DNA of 35,132 bases from Alphaproteobacteria bacterium RIFCSPHIGHO2_02_FULL_46_13. Lineage in GTDB: Bacteria > Pseudomonadota > Alphaproteobacteria > Micavibrionales > Micavibrionaceae. Of the stretch, positions 24,374 to 32,141 are shown in pieces (position 1 is the first letter of the stretch; every line of letters begins with the position of its first letter). A model generated the notes under the pieces. The model searched no databases, was not told where the DNA came from, and worked only from the letters and a program-made list of their open reading frames with translations. Made by a program: the position numbers and the translations under genes. The DNA lies in the NCBI GenBank assembly GCA_001767915.1, contig MEMI01000001.1, forward strand, positions 1-35,132, read 5' to 3'.

Positions 24374-24853
24374 TCAATTAGGTATCAGTTGGAGCGCTTG
24401 CACAGAAGTATTTGTTAAGTGCAAATCCCCTAAAATTCCATCAAGAGTTTTTAACTGGCAAGAAAGGCCATTTGAATAGCCCTCTGAAGAACTTCCATTT
24501 CTAGCCTGAAATGCCTTTTGAAGACTCTTGCGTTTTTCTTCCACCAATTCTAACAGACGATATTGCTCAACAAGTAAAGGATGTGGTTTTGGGAATCGTC
24601 CGATTTCTTGTGCATCACCAAGCTTTGCTATTTCCTCACACAAGTAGAGTGCTGTTGCAACAGGCTCCGATTCTGATACAACAGCATATAAAGGTGAACT
24701 CACTAAAATAATAAGAGCCTCCACACGGGTATGATAACTTGGAACAATCTTATCAAAAATCTCTGAGAGACAATTCAAAGGAAGACTTTTTCCAAGGGAG
24801 ATAAGCTGATCGCTGGAAAGTTCAGATTCCAAAGCTGTTTTTGAAGAATTCAT
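24374..24853 (-). CDS. Hypothetical protein sharing a domain with its neighbour
   Basis: The 159-residue product is soluble and mainly helical. Residues of about 20-75 (CLSEIFDKIV, VEALIILVSS, EPVATALYLCEEI) line up with the N-terminal region of the downstream 321-residue protein. A charged helix (LVEQYRLLELVEEKRKSLQKAF, about 93-114) may be a coiled coil. It is the first gene of a two-gene unit whose promoter contains a palindrome. No known family was recognised. Confidence 0.6.
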   Translation of the reverse strand: MNSSKTALESELSSDQLISLGKSLPLNCLSEIFDKIVPSYHTRVEALIILVSSPLYAVVSESEPVATALYLCEEIAKLGDAQEIGRFPKPHPLLVEQYRLLELVEEKRKSLQKAFQARNGSSSEGYSNGLSCQLKTLDGILGDLHLTNTSVQALQLIPN

Positions 24854-24898
24854 GTTTTATGGCCTTCCTGTTCTGATTTTTCTTTTTATTAAGTTTTA

Positions 24899-24928
24899 CT
24901 CATACATAAACATTATGTAATGTGTCAA
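24899..24928 (-). promoter_or_regulatory. Promoter with operator-like palindrome for the unknown two-gene unit
   Basis: On the minus strand, TTGACA (24923-24928) stands 17-18 bases before GTATGA/TATGAG (24899-24905). A palindrome of 6-bp arms (ACATTA-TG-TAATGT, 24910-24923) fills most of the spacer, a classic repressor position. The promoter lies back to back with the predicted ilv promoter, the two -35 boxes being eight bases apart. Confidence 0.55.
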
Positions 24929-24936
24929 TAAAATTG

Positions 24937-24964
24937 TTGCAAAGCGACAAAAACTGGGTAACAA
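24937..24964 (+). promoter_or_regulatory. Predicted ilv operon promoter
   Basis: TTGCAA (24937-24942) and TAACAA (24959-24964) with a 16-base spacer. Both boxes are weak matches. Transcription would start near 24971, right at the leader peptide ATG (24972), which fits the absence of a ribosome-binding site there. Confidence 0.4.
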
Positions 24965-24971
24965 TCATTCC

Positions 24972-25085
24972 ATGTCAAACGCTGTTTCGCAATTTTATGC
25001 CCAAAATACCCAAGAATCCTTCGTGATTCTCGCGGTGGGTGTGGTCGTGCTCCTTTTGGGCGCGGCGTTGCGGGGTATGGCCTAA
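24972..25085 (+). CDS. ilvL: ilv leader peptide
   Basis: A 37-codon frame starts at ATG 24972 and ends at TAA 25083-25085. Residues 18-29 read VILAVGVVVLLL: five Val, four Leu and one Ile among twelve, the signature of branched-chain amino acid attenuation. A terminator follows 27 bases after the stop, then ilvB. There is no ribosome-binding site before the ATG, and the predicted transcription start would make the mRNA leaderless, as known for trpL of Sinorhizobium meliloti. Ribosome stalling on the Val/Leu codons would leave 25071-25075 free to pair with the terminator's left arm. The symbol is given by function and position, not by similarity. Confidence 0.82.
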   Translation: MSNAVSQFYAQNTQESFVILAVGVVVLLLGAALRGMA

Positions 25086-25111
25086 ATCAGGCTTTGACTG
25101 AAACCGTAGCG

Positions 25112-25139
25112 CCCCGATCGAAAGATACGGGGTTTTTTT
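25112..25139 (+). terminator. ilv attenuator terminator
   Basis: CCCCGATC, a GAAA tetraloop, and GAT-A-CGGGG with one bulged A, followed by seven T residues (25133-25139). It lies between the leader peptide and ilvB. CGGGG at 25071-25075 in the leader peptide duplicates the right arm and GGGCGC at 25058-25063 is complementary to GCGCCC at 25109-25114, so either could form the antiterminator. Confidence 0.88.
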
Positions 25140-25153
25140 ATGAGGAAAATAAA

Positions 25154-26980
25154 ATGGCAAATGCAAAACCAAAGATGAAATTGGTCAAACAAGCTCCCGC
25201 ACCGAAAAAGATTGCAGAGGCAAAAAACGTGTTCGGCAAGAAAGACCTAACAGGGGCGGAAATTGTCATTCAAGCCATGGTCGATAACGGGGTAGACACG
25301 ATATTCGGGTATCCGGGGGGCGCTGTCCTTCCCATCTATGACGCTTTGTTCCAACAAAAGAAAATCAAACATATTCTGGTACGCCATGAACAGGCCGCCC
25401 TTCACGCCGCCGAAGGCTATGCGCGCTCAACAGGAAAAGTCGGATGCGCGTTGGTGACATCGGGGCCGGGGGCAACCAATGCCGTTACTGGTCTGACCGA
25501 TGCGTTACTGGATTCCATTCCTGTGATTTGTATCACGGGGCAAGTTCCGACATTCCTGATCGGGACGGACGCCTTCCAAGAGGCCGACACAACAGGCATT
25601 ACCCGCCATTGCACCAAACAGAATTATCTGGTGCGGGACGTGAATAAATTATCGGCCATTATTCATGAAGCCTTTCATGTTGCAAAATCAGGACGCCCAG
25701 GGCCTGTGGTCATCGACCTTCCGAAAGATGTTCAATTCGCACCAGGGTCATATACCCCGCCCGCAAAAACCGATTTAACCCGTTACCAACCGCGCACCAT
25801 GCCCGATATGTCGAAAATTGAAGCGGCAGTCGAGATGATTGCGAATGCCAAGAAACCGATTTTCTATACAGGCGGCGGGGTCATTAATGCGGGGGCAGAG
25901 GCCGCAAAATTACTGACCGAATTTGTACGCATGACGGGATACCCTTGCACATCCACCCTGATGGGGCTTGGCGCATACCCGATGACCGACAAACAACATC
26001 TGGGGATGCTCGGGATGCACGGCACGTTCGAGGCCAACTGGGCAATGCATGATTGTGACGTGATGATTAATATCGGCGCACGTTTTGATGACCGTGTGAC
26101 AGGACGTCTCGATGCCTTCTCCCCCCACTCTAAAAAAATCCATATCGATATTGATGCAAGTTCGATTAACAAAATTGTGCGGGCGGATATCGGGATTGTA
26201 GCGGATGCCACCGAAGCACTCCGCGCTATGATTGCGGTTTGGAAAAAGAAAAAATATACGCCCAATGCCTCTGCTCTCAAATCATGGTGGAAAGAAATTG
26301 ATGGTTGGCGCAGTGTCAAATGTTTGAATTACAAACAATCAGGCAATATTATTAAACCACAATATGCGCTCGAGAAATTACAGGCCGCGATCAACAAAGA
26401 TAAGCGCGAAAGCTTTATCACAACCGAAGTCGGGCAACATCAAATGTGGGCGGCACAGTTCCTGAAATTTGATAAACCCAATCACTGGATGACCTCTGGT
26501 GGCCTCGGCACCATGGGCTACGGCTTCCCTGCAGCGATTGGCGCGCAAATTGCCCACCCCAATGCATTGGTTGTTGATGTGGCGGGGGATGCATCGATCC
26601 TCATGAACATTCAGGAAATGTCGACCGCCGTTCAATATAAACTCCCTGTTAAAATCTTTATCCTCAATAACCAATGGATGGGAATGGTCAAACAATGGCA
26701 GGAATTATTGCATGGGGAGCGTTATTCCAGTTCCTATACCGAAAGCCTGCCTGATTTCGTGAAGTTGGCCGAGGCCTATGGCGGCATCGGAATGCGCGCA
26801 GAAACCCCCGCCGAGTTGGATAAAGTCATTGCCGAAATGATGAAAACCGATAAAGTAACCATTGTGGATGTCTGCGTTGACCAACGTGAAAATTGCTTCC
26901 CGATGATCCCGTCAGGGAAGGCGCATAACGAAATGATTTTATCGGCTGATGCCGAAAAATTCGATAAGACACTTGTTTAG
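25154..26980 (+). CDS. ilvB: Acetolactate synthase large (catalytic) subunit
   Basis: The enzyme joins two pyruvates to acetolactate, or pyruvate and 2-oxobutyrate to acetohydroxybutyrate, in valine, leucine and isoleucine synthesis, using thiamine diphosphate, FAD and Mg2+. The 608-residue protein has the N-terminal PYR domain (FGYPGGAVLPIYDAL; HEQAALHAAEGYAR with the Glu that activates the cofactor), the FAD-binding middle domain, and the C-terminal PP domain with GDASILMN through LNNQ, the TPP-Mg motif. The ATG has AGGAAA four bases upstream; a longer frame would start inside the attenuator. About 30 Lys/Ala/Pro-rich residues precede the conserved part. It could equally be called ilvI. Confidence 0.96.
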   Translation: MANAKPKMKLVKQAPAPKKIAEAKNVFGKKDLTGAEIVIQAMVDNGVDTIFGYPGGAVLPIYDALFQQKKIKHILVRHEQAALHAAEGYARSTGKVGCALVTSGPGATNAVTGLTDALLDSIPVICITGQVPTFLIGTDAFQEADTTGITRHCTKQNYLVRDVNKLSAIIHEAFHVAKSGRPGPVVIDLPKDVQFAPGSYTPPAKTDLTRYQPRTMPDMSKIEAAVEMIANAKKPIFYTGGGVINAGAEAAKLLTEFVRMTGYPCTSTLMGLGAYPMTDKQHLGMLGMHGTFEANWAMHDCDVMINIGARFDDRVTGRLDAFSPHSKKIHIDIDASSINKIVRADIGIVADATEALRAMIAVWKKKKYTPNASALKSWWKEIDGWRSVKCLNYKQSGNIIKPQYALEKLQAAINKDKRESFITTEVGQHQMWAAQFLKFDKPNHWMTSGGLGTMGYGFPAAIGAQIAHPNALVVDVAGDASILMNIQEMSTAVQYKLPVKIFILNNQWMGMVKQWQELLHGERYSSSYTESLPDFVKLAEAYGGIGMRAETPAELDKVIAEMMKTDKVTIVDVCVDQRENCFPMIPSGKAHNEMILSADAEKFDKTLV

Positions 26981-26994
26981 AAAGGACTACAAAA

Positions 26995-27552
26995 ATGGTT
27001 CGCAAATCTCTCCAAGATAAAATCAGTGTGTATGGCGCGGCGCCTGTTTCCGACCCTATTCTCTCCCACACCCTTGCCATTATCGTTGATAATGAACCGG
27101 GGGTTTTGGCGCGGGTAGTCGGGTTATTTACGGGGCGCGGATATAATATCGAAAGCCTGACGGTTGCCGAGACTGACCACACCAAAAAATTATCACGCAT
27201 TACAATTTTATGTTCGGGAACAGTGCATATCATTGAACAAATTCATCATCAATTGGAACGGCTTGTCCCTGTTCATTATGTGTCCAACCTGACCCTTGAG
27301 GGCGCGCATATTGAACGTGAATTGGCACTGATGAAAGTCGTTGGACAAAAAGAAAAAAGAATTGAGGCCTTACAAATCGCCGATAGTTTCCGCGCCAAAA
27401 CAGTTGATACGACCCTTGATAGTTTTGTGTTTGAACTAACCGGATCGCCAGAGAAAATTGACGCATTCATCGACCTGATGCGCCCATTGGGATTAATTGA
27501 AGTATCACGAACAGGAATTGCCGCCATGGCAAGGGGAAAGAAAGGGATATAA
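26995..27552 (+). CDS. ilvN: Acetolactate synthase small (regulatory) subunit
   Basis: The small subunit activates the catalytic subunit and gives feedback inhibition by valine. The 185-residue protein has an N-terminal ACT domain (HTLAIIVDNEPGVLARVVGLFTGRG, about residues 25-95, with the NEPGVL valine-site loop) and the C-terminal ALS_ss_C domain ending EVSRTGIAAMARG. Length is that of the IlvH class, longer than E. coli IlvN. It lies 14 bases after ilvB, and its TAA overlaps the next ATG by one base. Confidence 0.95.
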   Translation: MVRKSLQDKISVYGAAPVSDPILSHTLAIIVDNEPGVLARVVGLFTGRGYNIESLTVAETDHTKKLSRITILCSGTVHIIEQIHHQLERLVPVHYVSNLTLEGAHIERELALMKVVGQKEKRIEALQIADSFRAKTVDTTLDSFVFELTGSPEKIDAFIDLMRPLGLIEVSRTGIAAMARGKKGI

Positions 27553-27980
27553 TGACCATGAAAAAATCAATTCTTCTGATGACAGGTTGTGTTCTATGCC
27601 TGACGGGATGCGACGGAAAAGAAAAAGCCGAAGTGAAATTGGCGCGTGGGTGTGAAGCTGCCGTTAAGGTCATACTCAACAAACCTGACTTCACCCGCCA
27701 GATTGACAGCGTCAAATCAAAATCCTTTGGTATGTCCGATGGATATAAATTAGTGACCATCAACACCGTCACCAAAGTAAAGGATACGGGGGAAGAAGCG
27801 GACGAGACCTTTAATTGCAAATTCCAAGAAACGCAATCACTCAATTATATCATTTGGAGTGCCGAATTGGTGCAGTTAAAAATTGATGACGTGACCTACG
27901 GCAGTGAAGGCGGAGAAATTTACGGGTCGGTTGATGACCAAGTTGCCCTGACCAATGCCGTCGAAGCCGCAATGAAATAA
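27552..27980 (+). CDS. Small lipoprotein of unknown function inside the ilv operon
   Basis: The 142-residue protein has a lipoprotein signal peptide: positive N-terminus, a hydrophobic core and the lipobox LTGC near residue 19, so the mature protein would be lipid-anchored at Cys. Asp follows the Cys, which in enterobacteria would keep it in the inner membrane. The rest is beta-rich with two further Cys (in ARGCEA and FNCKF). It starts one base inside the ilvN stop (TAATG), with AAAGGG five bases upstream, and ends 21 bases before ilvC. No family was recognised and no link with branched-chain synthesis is apparent. Confidence 0.75.
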   Translation: MTMKKSILLMTGCVLCLTGCDGKEKAEVKLARGCEAAVKVILNKPDFTRQIDSVKSKSFGMSDGYKLVTINTVTKVKDTGEEADETFNCKFQETQSLNYIIWSAELVQLKIDDVTYGSEGGEIYGSVDDQVALTNAVEAAMK

Positions 27981-29021
<1,041 letters not shown>

Positions 29022-29030
29022 ACAAGTTAA

Positions 29031-29056
29031 AAGCCCCGCAAAAGCGGGGTTTTTTA
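29031..29056 (+). terminator. Intrinsic terminator of the ilv operon
   Basis: CCCCGC, four-A loop, GCGGGG, followed by seven T residues. It begins ten bases after the ilvC stop. Confidence 0.95.
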
Positions 29057-29107
29057 TAATCCTATTTTTTATTTGCTGTTTTAGAATAATTATGTTTTCA
29101 TGAGTAT

Positions 29108-29191
29108 ATGAATAGAAAAGCCGCCCACCTTTCCACTTTATCAACTGCCGCAAGTCAATTTGCAGCAGGGGCCGCATGCGCGGCGGCTTAG
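29108..29191 (+). other. Possible 27-residue Ala-rich leader ORF before the aminotransferase
   Basis: A short frame MNRKAAHLSTL ending SQFAAGAACAAA stops at TAG 29189-29191; seven of the last nine residues are Ala. AAGCCGCC (29118-29125) is perfectly complementary to GGCGGCTT (29182-29189), and a GCCGC-ATGC-GCGGC hairpin (29171-29184) is an alternative fold. No ribosome-binding site and no T-tract are visible, so it may be chance. Confidence 0.25.
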
Positions 29192-29270
29192 GCCGTGCAT
29201 CATAGAATTCTCACCCACATTATTCCGCGCAAGCATCCCTAAAAATCCAAAGTAACCGGATCACACCACT

Positions 29271-30443
29271 ATGACATCAAAAATTCGTACCTATAATCCT
29301 TATCGCAGTTGTTTCGAGACGATGAGCTCGAACGTCGCCGCAGAACTTCTCCGCTACGGCAAATCAAAACCAGATTGTATTTCACTGGCGCAGGGCGAAG
29401 GGTCACTCCCTACTCCTGCCTTTATTTGTGATGAAGTTCAAAAATCTTTGGCAGACGGAAAAACATTCTACAGCTTTGGTGCGGGGCTTCCTGAATTGCG
29501 TCAGGAAATTGCGACCTACCATGCCAAATCATACGGGCATAACATTCCGCTGAACCGTATATCGGTCACCAGTTCAGGCACAAACGCCGTCCATCTTGCC
29601 TTAATGTCTATTCTGGACGAAGGTGACGAAGTGGTCGCCGTGACCCCCATCTGGAAAAACCTGATCGGGATTACCGAGCTTGCAGGCGGCAGAATTATTG
29701 ACGTTCCGATGGAACAAACTGACGGGAAATGGCATCTGGATCTGGAAAAATTCTTTGGCAAAGTGAATCAGAATACCAAAGCCATGATGATCGTATCCCC
29801 CAACAACCCGACCGGTTGGGTGATGCCCGCCGAAGATATTAAAACCGTTCTAGAATTCGCCCGTGCGCGTGACATTTGGATCATCGCCGATGAAGTTTAC
29901 GGACGGACGATGCACGATATTTCCAAAGCACCAAGCTTTCTGGACTATGCCGAAGATGATGATTTATTATATGTGGTCAATAGTTTTTCAAAAACTTGGG
30001 CGATGACGGGATGGCGTTTAGGGTGGTTGATCGGCCCGCGCGATTCCGAAGATAAAATCCGCGATGTGATTTTATACGAAAACATGGGCCCGCCGACCTT
30101 CACCCAACATGCGGGAATTGTCGCACTCCGCCACGGCGAAGAATTCTTGCAAAGTCAAAAAGAGCTTTGGAAGAATAACCAAAAAATCGTGGTCGATGCC
30201 CTCTCCAAATTCCCACGCGTCTCTATGGTCAAATCCCCCGCCGCCTTTTATGCGTTTTTTAAGGTAGAGGGCGAAACAGACTCCTTTGCACTCGCCAGAC
30301 GGATGATTGACGAAGTGGGTGTCAGCCTCGCCCCCGGCGGAGCATTCGGCAAAGGGTTTAACGACTATTTACGCCTCTGCTTCGCCGCGAAACCCGAAGT
30401 GCTGATTGAGGCTCTCCGTCGTTTGGAACCTATCCTGAAATAA
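29271..30443 (+). CDS. Class I/II pyridoxal-phosphate aminotransferase
   Basis: The 390-residue protein is a fold-type I aminotransferase. NNPTG at 178-182 and ADEVYG at 206-211 (Asp to the pyridine N, Tyr to the PLP oxygen) are present. SFSKTWAMTGWRLGW has the Schiff-base Lys241, and the Arg in DYLRLCFA near 365 binds the substrate carboxylate. Family similarity is to aspartate/alanine-type enzymes; the exact amino acid cannot be told. It starts about 215 bases after the ilv terminator with a weak ribosome-binding site, so it is a separate unit. A role in branched-chain or alanine metabolism is suggested by position only. Confidence 0.88.
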   Translation: MTSKIRTYNPYRSCFETMSSNVAAELLRYGKSKPDCISLAQGEGSLPTPAFICDEVQKSLADGKTFYSFGAGLPELRQEIATYHAKSYGHNIPLNRISVTSSGTNAVHLALMSILDEGDEVVAVTPIWKNLIGITELAGGRIIDVPMEQTDGKWHLDLEKFFGKVNQNTKAMMIVSPNNPTGWVMPAEDIKTVLEFARARDIWIIADEVYGRTMHDISKAPSFLDYAEDDDLLYVVNSFSKTWAMTGWRLGWLIGPRDSEDKIRDVILYENMGPPTFTQHAGIVALRHGEEFLQSQKELWKNNQKIVVDALSKFPRVSMVKSPAAFYAFFKVEGETDSFALARRMIDEVGVSLAPGGAFGKGFNDYLRLCFAAKPEVLIEALRRLEPILK

Positions 30444-30782
30444 GAATGTGGCTTGACATATTAGGAAATATATCCCAATATGTCTTCAGGCTCATCGCCC
30501 TCTCTCATCCCCGCGTACAAGCGCGGGCATAGTTATATGTGCCGGATTATCTGGCTTGTCAGACAGATGGTTTTTTTATTTTTTTAGAAAACGAACTTAT
30601 AGATCAGGTGAAATGACCTTTTTCAAATTTTGAAAAACGAACTATTGAACCCAGACTAACCAATTGATGACAAACAATAATTTATAAATCACACAGGCGT
30701 CAGTCAAACACCAATTCGTCATTTTAAATATCACTTGAATTTTACAAGCGAAGAGGTTAACTTGCCCCGTTTCCAGATATAC
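30444..30782. other. 339-base AT-rich non-coding stretch before tRNA-Ser
   Basis: No gene is seen. It contains several inverted repeats: GACATATT/AATATGTC (30455-30484), CCCGCG/CGCGGG (30510-30527), and TTTTTCAA/TTGAAAAA (30619-30637). A T-rich run at about 30569-30585 follows weak stems (GCCGGA/TCTGGC, 30541-30555) and may end the aminotransferase transcript. AAAACGAACT occurs twice (about 30587 and 30634). The tRNA promoter must lie here but no clear pair of boxes was picked. Confidence 0.5.
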
Positions 30783-30872
30783 GGAGAGGTGGCCGAGCGG
30801 TTTAAGGCACTCGCCTGGAAAGCGGGCGTAGGGTTAAACCTACCGTGAGTTCGAATCTCATCCTCTCCGCCA
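30783..30872 (+). tRNA. tRNA-Ser (anticodon GGA)
   Basis: A 90-base class II tRNA including an encoded CCA. The acceptor stem is GGAGAGG with CCTCTCC, discriminator G. The anticodon loop CTGGAAA gives GGA, which reads UCC and UCU serine codons. A long variable arm (GCGTAGGGTTAAACCTACC region) and the T-loop TTCGAAT are present. Confidence 0.96.
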
Positions 30873-30914
30873 TTTATAAAAAATCGCCCCTCTTGGGGCG
30901 TTTTTTTATAAATG
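30871..30914. terminator. Long intrinsic terminator after tRNA-Ser
   Basis: CGCCCC-TCTT-GGGGCG with seven T residues. The stem extends outward through A/T pairs to 19 pairs plus one mismatch, and its outer left end takes in the last two bases of the tRNA CCA. The A-run on the left makes it usable from the minus strand as well. Confidence 0.9.
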
Positions 30915-30990
30915 ATGGTGAGGATAGAATGCGAGAACTCATGTTCGACAAAAAGCTTAACGCAGCCGCAGGCAAGTTTAGCGTTTGCAA

Positions 30991-31018
30991 TTTTGGCAGG
31001 GCAAAGCCCGCACCAAAA
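30991..31018. repeat. Nested hairpin between tRNA-Ser and the SIR2-like gene
   Basis: TTTTGG/CCAAAA encloses GGGC-AAA-GCCC with a small internal loop. No T-tract follows on the plus strand. It may be part of a dispersed repeat or a boundary structure. Confidence 0.4.
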
Positions 31019-31032
31019 TAATCTCATCCTTC

Positions 31033-31059
31033 TTAACAAAAGACAAAATAGCCTATACT
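31033..31059 (+). promoter_or_regulatory. Possible promoter of the SIR2-like gene
   Basis: TTAACA (31033-31038) and TATACT (31054-31059), each one mismatch from consensus, but the spacer is only 15 bases. The gene starts at 31088. Confidence 0.35.
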
Positions 31060-31087
31060 ATTTCTATCAACCTTAATCGAGCGAAGA

Positions 31088-32128
31088 ATGTTCAGGTCAA
31101 AAACAGTTTTTATCCTAGGTGCTGGCGCAAGCCATGAAATTGGGCTTCCTATAGGTGAAGGTCTCAAAGAAATTATTGCCGAAAAATTGAATATTCAATT
31201 TGACTGGAATAAGCAAATTTCTGGGGATCGTCGAATTGTTCAAGCCATAAAAAATCATGTTATAGAAGAATTTATTAATATAGACACAAAACCATACCTA
31301 GACGCAGCACAAAAACTTTCTGATGCATTGCCTCAAGCCATATCAATAGACAATCTTTTGGATGCTTATAGAGGTCAAAAAAAACATGAAATTTGCGGCA
31401 AACTTGGAATAGTCAGCAGTATTCTGGAAGCTGAAAAGTCCAGCTCCATCTATTATGCGCATGAACAAATAAAAATGGATTTTAAATGTGTAAGAAACAC
31501 ATGGTTTTCTGGATTCATGAAAATTCTTACAGAAAATATTCCTCATGGCGATATTGAACAAATATTTGATAATCTATCTATCATAAATTTTAATTACGAC
31601 CGTTGTGTTGAGCACTATTTGTATGAATCACTGCAAAACTATTACACGATTGATGAAAAATCAGCATCACACCTTATGAATAAGCTAAATATTCTACATC
31701 CATATGGGTGTCTCGGTAACTTACCGTGGCAAGAACACAATCATCTTTTGCAAGTTCCCTTCGGTTCAGAAAAATGTGATATTCTTACACTATCAAAGGA
31801 CATTAAAACATTTAATGAAAGTATTCACGAAACATCAGAAATCGGTGCATTAAAAAGCCTAATTGAAAACGCAGAAATTATTGTATTTCTCGGCTTTGCT
31901 TTTCATAGACAGAATTTAGAACTCATAGCACCAGAAAACCCTTCAAAAGCTAGACGAGTATTTGCAACTGCATATGGTATCTCCAAAAGTGACTGTGAAG
32001 TCATTCGAGAGGAGTTATTCTCAATGCTTAAGCAAGAAACAAAAACGGCATCTATTGAGTTTAGGAATGATTTGACGTGCGCTGGATTATTTAGTGAATA
32101 TTGGAGAAGCCTTACAGCTGGTATATAG
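31088..32128 (+). CDS. Standalone SIR2-like domain protein, possible anti-phage NADase
   Basis: The 346-residue protein has the SIR2-like signature: VFILGAGAS at residues 7-15 for NAD binding, INFNYD at 166-171 (sirtuin position TQNxD), a His at 204 in ILHPYGCLG where the catalytic His before Gly is expected, and FLGFAFHRQN at 267-276, the usual GxSxxDxN-type segment. SIR2 proteins of this kind in defence systems (ThsA, DSR, SIR2-APAZ) cleave NAD+ to stop phage growth; no partner domain or neighbour of that sort is seen here. The gene is clearly AT-rich and rich in AAA/AAT/ATT codons compared with its neighbours, and it sits 216 bases after tRNA-Ser, suggesting transfer. Function in defence is an inference. 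Confidence 0.78.
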   Translation: MFRSKTVFILGAGASHEIGLPIGEGLKEIIAEKLNIQFDWNKQISGDRRIVQAIKNHVIEEFINIDTKPYLDAAQKLSDALPQAISIDNLLDAYRGQKKHEICGKLGIVSSILEAEKSSSIYYAHEQIKMDFKCVRNTWFSGFMKILTENIPHGDIEQIFDNLSIINFNYDRCVEHYLYESLQNYYTIDEKSASHLMNKLNILHPYGCLGNLPWQEHNHLLQVPFGSEKCDILTLSKDIKTFNESIHETSEIGALKSLIENAEIIVFLGFAFHRQNLELIAPENPSKARRVFATAYGISKSDCEVIREELFSMLKQETKTASIEFRNDLTCAGLFSEYWRSLTAGI

Positions 32129-32141
32129 TTCAGCTTACAGC

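Noticed and set aside
25864-26319. 151-residue minus-strand frame
   Set aside because: Shadow of ilvB; no ribosome-binding site and no recognisable family.
30731-31039. 102-residue minus-strand frame reading EDEIRTHGRFNPTPAFQASALNRSATSP
   Set aside because: It is the antisense of tRNA-Ser. This kind of peptide is a familiar spurious product in databases, and the frame also runs through the tRNA terminator.
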